Positions 35,434-46,559 of a stretch of 64,000 nucleotides of DNA are shown in pieces. A model generated the notes under the pieces. That model was not told the DNA's origin. It worked only from the letters and a program-made list of their open reading frames with translations, and did no database searches. Location: positions 808,501 to 872,500 of the forward strand of contig JAJFZO010000034.1 in the NCBI GenBank assembly GCA_021397835.1. Reading direction: 5' to 3'. Each line of letters starts with the position of its first letter. Position 1 is the first letter of the stretch. The position numbers were made by a program, and so were the translations under genes. This DNA is from Moringa oleifera. Lineage: Eukaryota; Streptophyta; Magnoliopsida; Brassicales; Moringaceae.

Positions 35434-36064
35434 GGGTTATGACATGGGTCGATTTTAAAAACTTACCGTGAAATTTAAAACTCTACAACTTCAAAGTTAT
35501 ACACTCAAAATTAAAATATTGATCATTAAATTTAAAATTTTAAATATATATAAATTAATATCTATATTAGCACCATATAAAAGTTGATATACGCTTGTTA
35601 AATACTTTAATTTTTTTTTATGTAAAAAGTAAGTTTAAACATTAAAATTTTACTAATTTAGATAATAATTTATAAAATAAAATTTTAACCAATTTTATCA
35701 AACGGGTATGGATTTCCGGAGTTACAGATCGAAGTGAGTTGTTAATTCTCAGATGATAAGAAAAATGACTGAAGACAAAACTGTTTGGTGCTGAGTTTAA
35801 TTGGTTGCATGGACAGTTGTACTTCTCATAAAAAATACAGCAGAGGTGTAATCAAAATCAATTAATCTTAGGGAGCCCAAATCACTCCAACTTAGTTGGT
35901 TCCGTTCTCAGTTTGTGCCGAATCTAGCAGGGAGCTGCACCCATAGAGGGGAACACTGAAAGCTAAGCGGGTCTGTCGCTCTGAACCCTAAGTGACAAGA
36001 AACGAATTCATAAACCCACTATTACACTATAGAGCCGAAGGAGACATTCGTTTCGTGAAGAAGA

Positions 36065-39000
36065 ATGGCAGAATCAGGGGCGGAAGCAGATAGAACTGGC
36101 TCCGCGGGAGCTACTGTTGGGAAGGAGGACATGTCTCTGAAAGATAAAGGGAATGAATTTTTCAAAGCAGGGAACTACCTTAAAGCTGCTGCTCTATATA
36201 CTCAGGCCATCAAGCTAGATCCTTCTAATCCCACTCTTTTCAGGTTATTACCAGATTATGCCTTTCTTCTTCTTCTTTTGCCCCTTAAGCTTGCTCTGTG
36301 ATTGATATTTGATACTCTTCGCAAAATACTATTTGTAATTAGAAATTAACATTTTTATTCTTGATTATTCTGCCTTTTTGCAGTTTACTTTCTATTTAAT
36401 TGCTGTAATTAGGTTTTATGCTTTTATCGAAATAGGATTTTGAACTGATAGTAACGTTGTCTGAGCCATTGATTCAAAGTTGTTTTCTGCAAAACACCAG
36501 AATCTTCAATCCTGTTTCCTGTGAGGCTGTTATTTGCGTATTTGCTTAACAGCTTTTAATGAACTCTAGTGCTCTTTATATCAAATGTTAATTGGCGTTA
36601 TACTGTTCTCATATTTGCTTTCTCTATCCATTTTGTATTTCCATAATAATTGTTCGGTGAGCATGATGTAATGCAAGATTAGGCTGGAATTACCGTTGCC
36701 ATATGGGCAGCTTCAGTTTGGTCCATTTTCACCTAAGCTGGATGGAGATTAGCTCAGTGTGATATTGTGATAATTTTGTCTGTCATGTGGAATTACCCAT
36801 AGATGCATTTGTATGGTATTCAAATGGGAGTTCTTCAGGTGAATACACATTCATCCGAGTTGACAATGCATCCACAAGGTAGTAAAGGAAAACATTAACT
36901 TTTACTTTCACTTGACAGGAGAAAAATGGGGCAAGGGGTTAATACATCCCAAGTTGGCTAAACTGTTACATGACCCTGAAGATTAGTTAAGCTCATACTG
37001 CTTCCACAAAGGATTCAAGAATGTTCTGGTATTTTGGAATGCACAAACTATTGTGTGAGGCTAATAAGCATGCCCTGTTTTGAATCTAGAGTGTCATGAT
37101 ATTCTCTTAAAGAATTTCTTCTTTTCAATTATTCTATAAGAAATATTCTCTTCAAGAATGGTGATCCAACTGCCTTTTTGGTCTGGATATTGGTCAGCTT
37201 TCTTTATTGTTATTCTTCTTTAGTTCTTTGATATTTTCACTTTAATTGTCTCTTTCGTGAGCTTCCAGAGAACCCTAACTGGTGGACTTTTCATGAGAAC
37301 TGGTGTGGTGCTGACAAATACCTCTAGAATACATTTTATTGGCTAAATTGGTCTTTAATTTACTGATTAACTTTATGTTTTTGCCTTTTTCCCTTATTTT
37401 ATATATGTGTCAACATGATTAAGTAGCTTGCTTATAGATTAGCTGATATTATTCATGTAATTTTTAATTTGTGGCAGCAATCGTGCTGCAGCATTTTTGC
37501 ATTTAGTTAAGCTTAACAAAGCCCTTGCTGATGCTGAGACAACAATCAAATTGAATCCACAATGGGAAAAGGTAAATATTTTCCTCTTCTATTGATTGTA
37601 GTTGATGCACCTGAGTTCTTTAACAGTGCCATGTTATATATTTCCAGGGATATTTCAGGAAAGGATGCATATTAGAGGCCATGGAAAAATATGATGATGT
37701 AAGCCTGTTTTCCTTTTTTCTTCCTGATTTCTTTGAAGTTGTAGACGCGTGATGCTAGTCTTCTTCTGCTGATAAATTTCTAATGTTAACTATTGTAGGC
37801 CTTAGCTGCCTTCCAAACAGCATTGCAATATAATCCGCATAGTATAGAAGTATCAAGAAAGATCAAAAGGATTTCTCAGTTGGCAAAAGACAAAAGGCGA
37901 GCTCAAGAAGTGGAGAACTTGAGATCGAATGTTGATATGGCAAAGCATCTGGATGCATTGAAATCTGAACTGGTGAGTCTAGCTTGAGTAAGTTCAGTGC
38001 CATGGTTTTCACATATTTTTATTTTTTCTGTGTTGGTCTGTAAGGATTATTGTCCATATTTTTCATTTGTGTGCCTTCATATTATCTGGTTATTTGTAGC
38101 ACACAAGCTCTCAGGTTAATCGTTTATAGTTCTTTTCATTCGCAATGCTCTATTTTTCCCTTCTGTCACTTCAATGCTGCCCCTCTCTCCCTTCTTTTTC
38201 TCGCAAATTCTTGGCTAAGCCCAAATTATCATTTTTTTTGTTAATAAAAATATAGATTCTTTTCAATCAGGGTTGTTTTCATTATTCTTACATAAGGAGT
38301 AAACTGTCTTTCTTTTCGCAGTCTGAAAAGTATGGATCTGAAGAACGTTGGAAAGACATGTTCTCTTTCCTTGTTGAGACAATGGAGACAGCTGTGAAGT
38401 CATGGCATGAAACTTCTAAAGTGGAACCTAGTGTGTACTTCCTACTTGATAAGGAGAAGACGCAAACTGACAAATATGCTCCAAAAGTCAATATTGATAA
38501 GGTGTCACAAATTTTATCAATCTTCTTCTACCAAACAAGTTTATCCTTGTTGATTTAACGTGTTTGATCTATAAACCATTCTTTATTATTCGGGCGAAGC
38601 TTCTAAAGTTAATTTTATTAGAATTTTAGCTCCTATTCAGCTCTGAATTTCTCTTAATGCATAATTTCTTGCTCATCATTCTTTCTTCTGTGATTTCTAC
38701 CTCTACTTGATGAGTATGTATATCTTATTTATTTTCTCAGGCATTTGAATCACCGCACACGCACAGCAATTGTTTTTCATTTCTCAGGCAGTATGCTGAA
38801 GATTCTTTTTCCACGGCTGCTTGCTTGGTGACACCCAAAAGTATCATTTCTTACCCACAGGTATTGAATATGTTCTCTGTAGATGTTAAATACTCTCTTC
38901 TTTGGGTATACTTGCTCTAATTAATTAGCATGCCGGTTGTGCACTCTTGCTGTTGTTAATTTGCATGGAGACCTAATGTTCCCCGAGATGTAGAATTTTA

Positions 39001-40562
39001 GTTGGATGTCTATTGGAGCTAGTGAAGATTTTCTGGCTTGTTCGTCTTTTAAGGGGCCAGGACTTAGCCCATAATGGTTTGCATAAGAACATATGAGATT
39101 GCACAGCTGACACTTAAGGAATTTGCTAGATAGAGGAGGAAAATAAAAAGGATGCTTATATAGTTATATGATTGTGGTTTCAATATAGAGTACTTTTTTT
39201 TCTCATATTTTATGTGTTTTCTTGAAGTTGTCAAAATTTCTTCAAGAAGTTGGTAAGCATCTAGGTCATTCATCATCCTCAAAGCTGGGCTGTTGTCTTT
39301 AGTGGTGGCATGCGGGGATTAGGGCTGGCAATTGGACTGCTCAAGATTGGGTCAGGCAATCGGGCTAGGTTGGTCTGACTATCACCTAGCTTGAAGTTAA
39401 CCATTTATTGCTAGGTTAGAGACCTCAGCTCGTACTCTATCAAATGGATTAATCAACCAACTTTTTACTTAATATATAATAGAAATTGATTGAAGTAAAT
39501 TCAAACATCAAAATTGAATTCCCACTGACGCGTCTAGCGCTGAGGTGCAACTTGAGGACTCAACAAAATCAAATTACTTTAATCCAAGGTTCATGAGGTT
39601 CAAGTTTTATGGCTTGTCTGGTTCACATGTCGTTGCACTGGTGGTCAGCTCATCCTCTGAATCCAGGAGATTGGAGTCTTGAAATGGAAGTTTTAATGCC
39701 AATAAGCTGGTGTTGATTAAATACCTTGCAGGTTTGGAAAGGTCAAGGATCAAGAAAGTGGAGACATGGGCAGCATGATGGTTTCTTTGTTCAATTTGAA
39801 TCACCATCCATTCGAAAACTCTGGTTTATTCCAAGTTCCAATGAGAAGGGGCAAATATTGTGCAGGTTCCTTCTCTCTCTCTCTCTCTCCTCTCTCTTCC
39901 ATTCCATGATCTCTCATGCATACAATCTCATACATTGTAAGCATGTTCTCATTATTGAAAACGCTGTTTCCATGATTCTTAGGTGGATGTAATTAGTGAA
40001 ATTATTGATAAGTATCTCAATGCTAGTGCTCATGCGTATGCCTTCAAGAAATTGCATTTATAACTTGTTGCCTAAAAATTGTTTAAAAACCTGTGATTAC
40101 TTGAGGAAACTTCTCTACAATTTTGGGCAAAAGACATCTGAATTGTCTGGTCTATCCCTTTCTTGTTAAGAGTTGCACATAGTGTTGGAACCTTATCGTA
40201 AACTTTTGCTACTTTTTTGCCACATGAGATTTCTTGTTTTCATAATCAATAGCTCTTCATGATGATCGAAACTGGCTCCTTTCCATGAATTTGAAGTCAT
40301 TTGTCACTCCCAATGAAGTGTGCTTATTAGTGTTGCTGCATTTAGTTTTGCCTTAATTCTGCAATAACGTAACAACTAAACTTTCATCTAGAATGATATG
40401 TCTCACCATGTGAGATGGACAACCTTTTTCTGACTTTTTTTTTTCCTTCTCGAAGGACGTGGAAGTAATGCTTGTTTCCATTTCAGGGATCCAGAAGTTC
40501 TGGATATCAGTGCACATGAAGTGCTTCCTCGTCTTTTCAAGCAAAAGTTGCCCAATTCATAG
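36065..40562 (+). CDS. TPR co-chaperone-like protein (Arabidopsis TPR3-like), 335 aa
   Basis: Cytosolic tetratricopeptide protein of the carboxylate-clamp class, expected to bind the EEVD tails of Hsp90 and Hsp70. Exons: 36065-36243, 37478-37571, 37648-37698, 37799-37972, 38322-38501, 38741-38860, 39732-39865, 40487-40562; all phases agree and yield 335 residues. Three TPR motifs occupy roughly residues 24-130. The clamp residues are visible as KDKGNEFFKAGNY, SNRAA and KGYFRKG. A long conserved C-terminal region follows (EKYGSEERWKDMFSFLVETMETAVKSWHE, then VWKGQGSRKW and GFFVQFESPSIRKLWFIP), which distinguishes this subfamily from CHIP or HOP. Introns 1 and 6 are long (1.23 and 0.87 kb), and intron 6 seems to carry inserted DNA. 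The short final exon ends LPNS. Similarity to Arabidopsis TPR3 is judged from memory. Confidence 0.94.
39285..39700. mobile_element. Possible decayed insertion in TPR3 intron 6
   Basis: Compared with the T-rich intron sequence on either side, this block is richer in G+C. It carries text often met in degenerate plant retroelements (ggctggcaattgg, gggtcaggcaatcgggctagg) and gene-like short frames. No terminal repeats or target-site duplication could be confirmed by eye, so this is only a suspicion. Confidence 0.25.
39872..39889 (+). repeat. CT microsatellite in TPR3 intron 7
   Basis: A CT tract begins 7 bp after the exon 7 donor (39866). Its nearness to the splice site makes length variation potentially relevant to splicing. 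Confidence 0.85.
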
Positions 40563-41488
40563 TCTCCTTTCTTATCTGAATTATATCTGAGGGAAATGGC
40601 TGGCAGATCTTAATTGGGGAGTCATTTGTTCAGATGAGAAGTTGAGAACAGATAGTATGGATGCCTGTGTTTTCCTTGATTCCGAGAGTTCCTTCTGCTT
40701 GGATATCATACACATTTGCAGCAATGTGCTTCACTGCATCATGGCATTTATACGGTCATTTGAAATCTTGTAGAAGAATTTTGTGAGACTGTTTGGATGA
40801 TTGCTCTTTTCCTTTTAATTTTTCCTTCCCCTGAATGCTCTACTGTATGATTCCTTTTCTTGTAAGAGGGGGGTTTTGGCCTTCAAATTAAGTGTGGATT
40901 GGTAAAAATGTGGAGAGTGTGCCACAGAGGTCATTCTTGACCTATATTGGTTTTCATGATGTATGAGCCATCTTTCAGCATAGGGCCTGTCCTTGTGCTA
41001 TTTATTTGGTTATTGTACATTATTCATGAAAACAACCATTGTATGGCTAGTGTTGCACTTTAATGACAGACTCTTATGATTAAATCTTATTATGCACTCT
41101 GGGAAGTGACTGTATGCTATCATCAGGTGTGTCAGAAATTCTTGTCAAATCTTATGGCTTAGTTTTAGAGCACTCATTCGTTGCAGTTTTTGCCCTATTT
41201 CTGCATTTATGATGGATTAAGTGGTAGTAATTGAGTATTCCATCTACTGATTATTTGCCATGGTTATTCTCGGGCCACAATCAAAACATGTTCTTAAAAG
41301 AGTGCTTCAATAACTTGAATAAAACCAAAAGCCATCACACTAATCTGCGAACCCTGCTTTTCATATGCACACCAGATACTCTTTCACATAGAACAACTAA
41401 TAATTATTGAAAAAAAAAAGAAGAGGAAAAACGGACCCATCATAGCTCGCCTTCTTTACTTAGCAGTTCATGGAATTGTAGGCTCTTT
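40563..41488. other. 3' UTR and spacer between TPR3-like and the peptide candidate
   Basis: This contains the 3' UTR of the plus-strand TPR gene. The T-rich, non-coding sequence up to about 41120 is consistent with a trailer. No further ORF is supported. The last part would be the minus-strand 3' end of the candidate at 41489-41762. Confidence 0.6.
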
Positions 41489-41762
41489 TCAAGTACCTCC
41501 AGAGCCAGAGGGTGATGGCGGTGATTGCCTTGGCTGGTCTTGCTCTTTTCCATGAAGAGTTGCTGTTGTTTCCAATCTGCTAAACCTGTAAGCACTGATG
41601 TATAACCTTTTACTTGGATGAGTATCCGTGTTATTGCATAGTATGAAATACAAAGGACGAGATTGTTTGTTGGTTGAATTAAAGTGCATACCTGCCATTC
41701 GGGGACAGAGAAAGGATAAGGATGAGGAAGAACAGCCTCAGCAGTAGAGGAAATAGCTTCAT
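41489..41762 (-). CDS. Candidate small secreted peptide precursor, 55 aa, two exons
   Basis: Exon 1 is 41762-41692 and exon 2 is 41585-41489, with a 106-bp GT-AG intron (ggcag then gtatgc; cttacag acceptor). Residues 1-21 form a strong signal peptide, MKLFPLLLRLFFLILILSLS, probably cleaved before or near NGR. The remaining roughly 33 residues are hydrophilic and end RQSPPSPSGSGGT, a Ser/Pro/Gly-rich tail like those of plant peptide hormones or hydroxyproline-bearing peptides. It does not match the CLE, CEP, PIP, IDA, PSK or RALF signatures I know. A second acceptor six bases downstream (tttag) would also keep frame. A TATA-like sequence (minus strand ATATAAAT) lies about 70 bp upstream of the ATG. 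No family is assigned; coding status is inferred from gene architecture. Confidence 0.5.
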
Positions 41763-42431
41763 CTTCTCACTGTAACCTAAAAATTCTGAGAAGTCCTGTT
41801 CCCCTGTTTGCCTGATTCTTTACCTGATTGATTTATATTGAGATTGGTTGACCAAATGCAATGCTTTGAGATTGGCAAGTTTCTGTAGTCTGATCAGGGC
41901 CATTACAATATTCTTGGTCTACACTTGTTTTAATCAATGTCGCTTTTATAATGAACCATCCCGGGGAACACCTCGTTCTTTGCTTTGAAATTTTCCGGGT
42001 TAAAACAGAGCTTTCAAAGTACATAAATATTATATCTATTTTTCTGGTGAATTCTTATCTCATATAGGTTATTGTTGTTAAGAAAAGTCAAGTATGAAAT
42101 ATTCAGTCAAAAGATGGCAATTGAATTTTTATTGTTTATTAAGTTCTTCAATGGCCAATACAGAAGATAGTCTTCATACTTAGGTAGAAGACAGTGACTC
42201 GGTGAAATCTCCAAACTAATATCATCGAAGTCAAACCACTTTTCTCTGGGATTCTGACGAGAATTACATATGAATTTCATCTATTATATTAGAGTTTTTG
42301 GAATTATCAGTTCTTCTTTTCGACAATCCCTTTTTGTTCCACATCTTGATCAGTTCATACTAGGGTGTCTTCTCCCCATAGATGAAGTTGATCCATTAAG
42401 CCTAGCTGCAGCCCTTTGGTCTGCAGTTAAG

Positions 42432-45400
42432 TCACACAATATGATCTTCTTGTGCATTGAAATCCCCTGTGGGTGGATTCGATTTGCAAGTATGCAGCAA
42501 GAAATTGCATGCAGCTACAGCCTCTCCGACTGTAAGAAAGATCCACTCTTGGCCAATTTTTTCAATGAACTTGCTCTTCTCCAGCTTCTTGATCACCTCA
42601 CCTTGTGGGTTTGCTAATACCAGCTGAATAAACGGCAACATAGCACACCAATAAGCATGTAATGAAATTAAGGTAACAAATTATACACCTAGGCAAAACA
42701 TTCTACTATACCTTGAGGCCTCTTCGATCAATTGTCGTCTGTATTTCTTCAAGCATGCTTATACCGCTTGTATCAATGCTACCAACAGCTGCAATTTCCA
42801 GTGATCATTAAGCAAATAGGACTATAACTAATTGCACATATGGCAGTTCTTTTGAAGTGTTAAAGCAAGTGCAAGGAGAAGTTCTTCAGAGTTATGACAT
42901 ACCACTCATGTCTAATATGACATGGTGTAAGCTACTTTCCTCTGATGATTTTAACTTGTCTTCCTCTTCGTAGATCCATCTTGAGATCCTGGAAACAAAA
43001 TCAAACAGACCAAGATGATAATCTAACCTTAAGGTAAAACTCATTTATTTATTCACATTTAAATTGGATGTTAAAGAAGTTACCTTTCCCTCAAGTAACT
43101 AGCATTAGTAAAGTAAATGGGAGCGTCTATGTGAAGAATAAGAACTCCAGGAGAGTTTCTGGCAATTGGGTATTGATCAATCTTTCTATAGATGATAGAA
43201 TTTGGAATGTTTCCCAGAACAGACGTCCTAGGCCTTGTTACAAACATGAGAACTCTCAGCAAGGACATTGTCACCTGCATTTGTGAATCAATCAATAACT
43301 TTTGGCCAAACAACATGCAATGGTAAGGATGGTTGGTGAGATGAATGAATTAAGTCCACTTACTGCAATGACTAAGCCAATCTCAACACTGCCAAACACG
43401 ACTCCGAAGTATGCACTCAAGCACACTATGAAGTCAAACTTATCGACTTTCCAAAGATGAATTGCAGCTTCATAGTCAATCAGGCCTAGCATGGCAGAAA
43501 TGATGATTGAAGAGAGCACTACCAGGGGAGTGTAATGAAACAGTGGCGTTAGAAATAACAGTGTGATCATCACTGCTGTTGCCATTACTATGTTAGACAC
43601 TGCAGTCTTGCATCCTGCATTGAAGTTCACTGCTGTCCTTGAAAACGGTCCTGGAACCACATTCAGGGGGGGAAAAACAAGTCAGATTAGTGTGTGACAG
43701 GATAAACAGAAACGATATTGTTGCATTCATGATCATAAGATCATAAGAGCATATCGTGTACAGCTTCATGGATGTTCATGTGAAGCCCTTTGAGGTAAAC
43801 ATGTCAATGAAACAGTCCATTGAGTTTCAGAGAGATGCAGTGAAGCACACAATACCTGATGTCAGGTAGCAAGAAGTGCAAGAACCAGCAATATTCATCA
43901 TCCCAAATGCTATCATCTCTTTGTTCCCATCTATGTGACAGTTCTTGAACATGGCAAAGCTTCTCCCCACTGCAATTCCTTCCTGTACAGTTAGTTATTA
44001 TTTCCATTAGTCTACAGTAAATCTACACACCTCTCTTTTTGATCACCCCCACTGGACACCCTAATCTTCTACTGTGCATCCACAAGTTACCCATTGAGCA
44101 TGAATGTGAAGAACTCAGAAAAGTTGTACCAGAGATGCCACTAATTAAATTACCCTTCTGTTACTACCCATTTTCTCTTTCCGGCTAATGAGTTGGACTT
44201 CAAAGTTCTCTGTTTTCTCTTGAGAAAATCTAGATAGGTGTGCCAAAGCAACAAACAATGGGGTTCACCAGAAGCAGGATTACGTGGACATAGACAGGTC
44301 AACTCACTATGTGAGAGTCGGCTAGACCCTTTGGGTGCTGATAAACATGGTGGGTAGGGTGCTATTGGAGGGTGATGTTAGGAGAAAGAGAGAGAGAGAA
44401 CTTTACAGCAAGAGCAATAACGCCAGTGATGACTCCAGTCTTTATAGCTGTCATTAGATATGGTGACCCAAAAGCCAAATCTGAAAAAGATGGCGGATTC
44501 AGTCCTTTCTTCAAATATCCAATCTGCAAAATCAAACATACATGAATATGAATACCAACAATAACAATGATCAAAGCCATTCAACTCTGTATGTAAATCT
44601 AACACATCCAATCACGTTCCACCCACTTAGTAAACTATTTGCTTTGATACTGACCGAAGATCAGATCGTCCAAGTGGAAAAAATATTTGATGCAGTTCTA
44701 TGATGTTAGGTGAGATTTGACAGACTCTTGAACTTCATTAACCCAACTTGACAATCCATCGAAACGGCATGCACTAAAGTTATACGAAATCGATAGTCGG
44801 TAGTTTGTCTGCATGCGTTCTTTCTTGGTGAAAAGGAAAACAGAGAGAGAGAGAGAGAGAGCTGACCACTTCAACGCCATGTTTTTCAGCGTGAGTAAGA
44901 TAGACAAGAATGCTTCCCAGGATGACAGAAGTGAGAGGTGCCATTGCGTTTATCCAGAAAAATGCTGCTTTTCTCTTGCTCTGCAAGTCATCAGAGGAAT
45001 ATATGAAGGTTACTAAGATTGTAGAACTAGCTTTATACATGGCTTGAGAAATTATTAATGGAAATGGAAAAGAAATGAATAAACTTACAAAGTATCGGGT
45101 GAGGAAAAGGAAGAAAAGGAAGCAGCAACCCAAGACCCCACTTTCCCATCTCCACTGCAACCACCATAACCATAACCATGACATAATTAAGAAATACGAT
45201 TAATGAGAAGGTGGTATGGACTACTCAACTAAGCTATATATTGATGGTTAAATTGCTAAATAACCTGGTGGGTCTGGCTGAAGACAGAGCGCATAACAGT
45301 TACAAGATCAGTTCCATGAGTGAAATGAACCAACCCAAGAATGCCCTTCAATTGCTGAAGACAGACAACAGTAGCTGCTCCAGCCATGAAACCCAGTATG

Positions 45401-46139
45401 GTTGCATGTGATAGAAAGTCCACGATGAACCCTAGTCTGCAATTAATTAACACATTATCTAAGAGTTAAAGTAAGTGCTTTCTGTTTCAGAACTATAGTT
45501 AAATTAAGGTTTTGAAGCAAAAAGAAAGGGGCCTGAACGGACCTTAGGATGCCAAGAGTAGCTTGGAACACCCCGGCGAAGAAAGTAGCAGTGAACGCAA
45601 GATGAACATAAAGCTTGGGGTTCTCATGAGGATTAACCTCTTTCCCTAACATGGAAGATATCAGAAGTGATGCCACAGCAACAGTGCCCACTGCTAAGTC
45701 TCTGGAGCTACCCATCATGGCATACACCAAAGGTGGTACAAAGCTTGAATCTGCATGCATTCTCCAGTAAATAAAATATATTCTCATTGAAGAAAAAGCT
45801 AAAAGGAAAACATTGGCACTTACATAGTCCGATGATTGGTGGTAAGCTGGCTAAGCTTGCGTAACTTATGCCTTGAGGCACTGCAAGGCTCGCAATGGTG
45901 ATTCCGGCAATAAGATCAGCTTTGAAGAACTCGAAGGTGTAACGAGGAGCCCATTCAAGGATTGGCACAAAGTACTGCAATCCAAGCACAAATCTCCTAG
46001 AGGCAGGCTGGTTTTTGAATTGCCTAAAAGGGTCATCAGGGAAAAATATCTCCTTGAGACGCAAGGTTAGTGATGAGAAAAATGGTTTTGATGGGGGAAC
46101 CGAAACATGGTGAGGGCATTCGTAGTCTGTGTTGCCCAT
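42432..46139 (-). CDS. Group 3 sulfate transporter (SULTR3;1-like), 650 aa
   Basis: SLC26/SulP-type anion transporter; in Arabidopsis SULTR3;1 has been placed in the chloroplast envelope and contributes to sulfate uptake and cysteine supply. Exons on the minus strand: 46139-45824, 45750-45543, 45436-45265, 45154-45089, 44980-44867, 44523-44407, 43982-43856, 43650-43364, 43274-43084, 42988-42903, 42788-42712, 42623-42432. All phases agree, giving 650 residues. Visible blocks: FPDDPFRQFKNQPASRRF, the SulP signature region LIAGITIASLAVPQGISYA, SSRDLAVGTVAVASLL, and EGIAVGRSFAMFKN. GPFSRTAVNFNAGCKTAVSN follows, then a C-terminal STAS domain (about residues 500-635) with HVILDMSAVGSIDTSGISM, including the usual Thr. 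About 10-12 membrane segments are expected. The N terminus favours SULTR3;1; parts of the C terminus also resemble SULTR3;2, so the exact paralogue is not certain. Confidence 0.95.
44842..44861. repeat. GA microsatellite in SULTR intron 5
   Basis: A (GA)n tract on the plus strand, that is CT on the coding strand, sits immediately after the exon 5 donor (44866) of the sulfate transporter gene. It could vary in length; coding sequence is not touched. Confidence 0.88.
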
Positions 46140-46194
46140 TTGAAGACTGGCTTGATTATCCCTAAGTTTATCAAATGCGGGTGAAAGATGGCTG

Positions 46195-46205
46195 ATATAT
46201 ATATA
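46195..46205 (-). promoter_or_regulatory. TATA box of the SULTR3;1-like gene
   Basis: An alternating TATATATATA run lies 56 bp upstream of the SULTR start codon, the only clear TATA element close to it. A second TATATAAG-like motif occurs at 46460-46467, and could serve a longer leader or the opposite strand. Confidence 0.55.
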
Positions 46206-46308
46206 GAGACAGAGAGTTTGCAAAGAGAATGATCTCCCGTTCTATGTATTCCGTAGCAAGCAAACTATAGTACATGCATATATGCGGAGATCTGTTTGTT
46301 AAAGAACA

Positions 46309-46500
46309 ATGGCCGACACCAAGTTTTTCTTGTTATCTACTGGAGAAGATAAAAGAAAGCAAGAGTTAGAAGGCGGTCGATACTATAGATATAATGATGA
46401 TGACGACCACGAAGAAGAAGAAGGCGGATGTTTGGTGAGACCAAAGCATGAGGGACTGGCTGTATATAAGGTGGTGACTAACCCAAGTGCTTTCCGCTGA
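46309..46500 (+). CDS. Possible small acidic protein, 63 aa, divergent from SULTR3;1
   Basis: A 63-codon frame starting in an excellent plant initiation context (AACAATGGCC). The product starts MADTKFFLLSTGEDKRKQE, has an acidic run (NDDDDHEEEEGG) and ends AVYKVVTNPSAFR. No signal peptide or known domain is visible. It starts 170 bp from the SULTR ATG on the opposite strand, so both would share one short intergenic promoter; a CATATATG-like element lies about 30 bp upstream. It may instead be chance coding in the transporter's promoter. Confidence 0.35.
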   Translation: MADTKFFLLSTGEDKRKQELEGGRYYRYNDDDDHEEEEGGCLVRPKHEGLAVYKVVTNPSAFR

Positions 46501-46559
46501 TCCACGTCGACAAGCCCCTAAGTTACACATTTCGTGAAAAGACAAAGATTAACAGGTCA

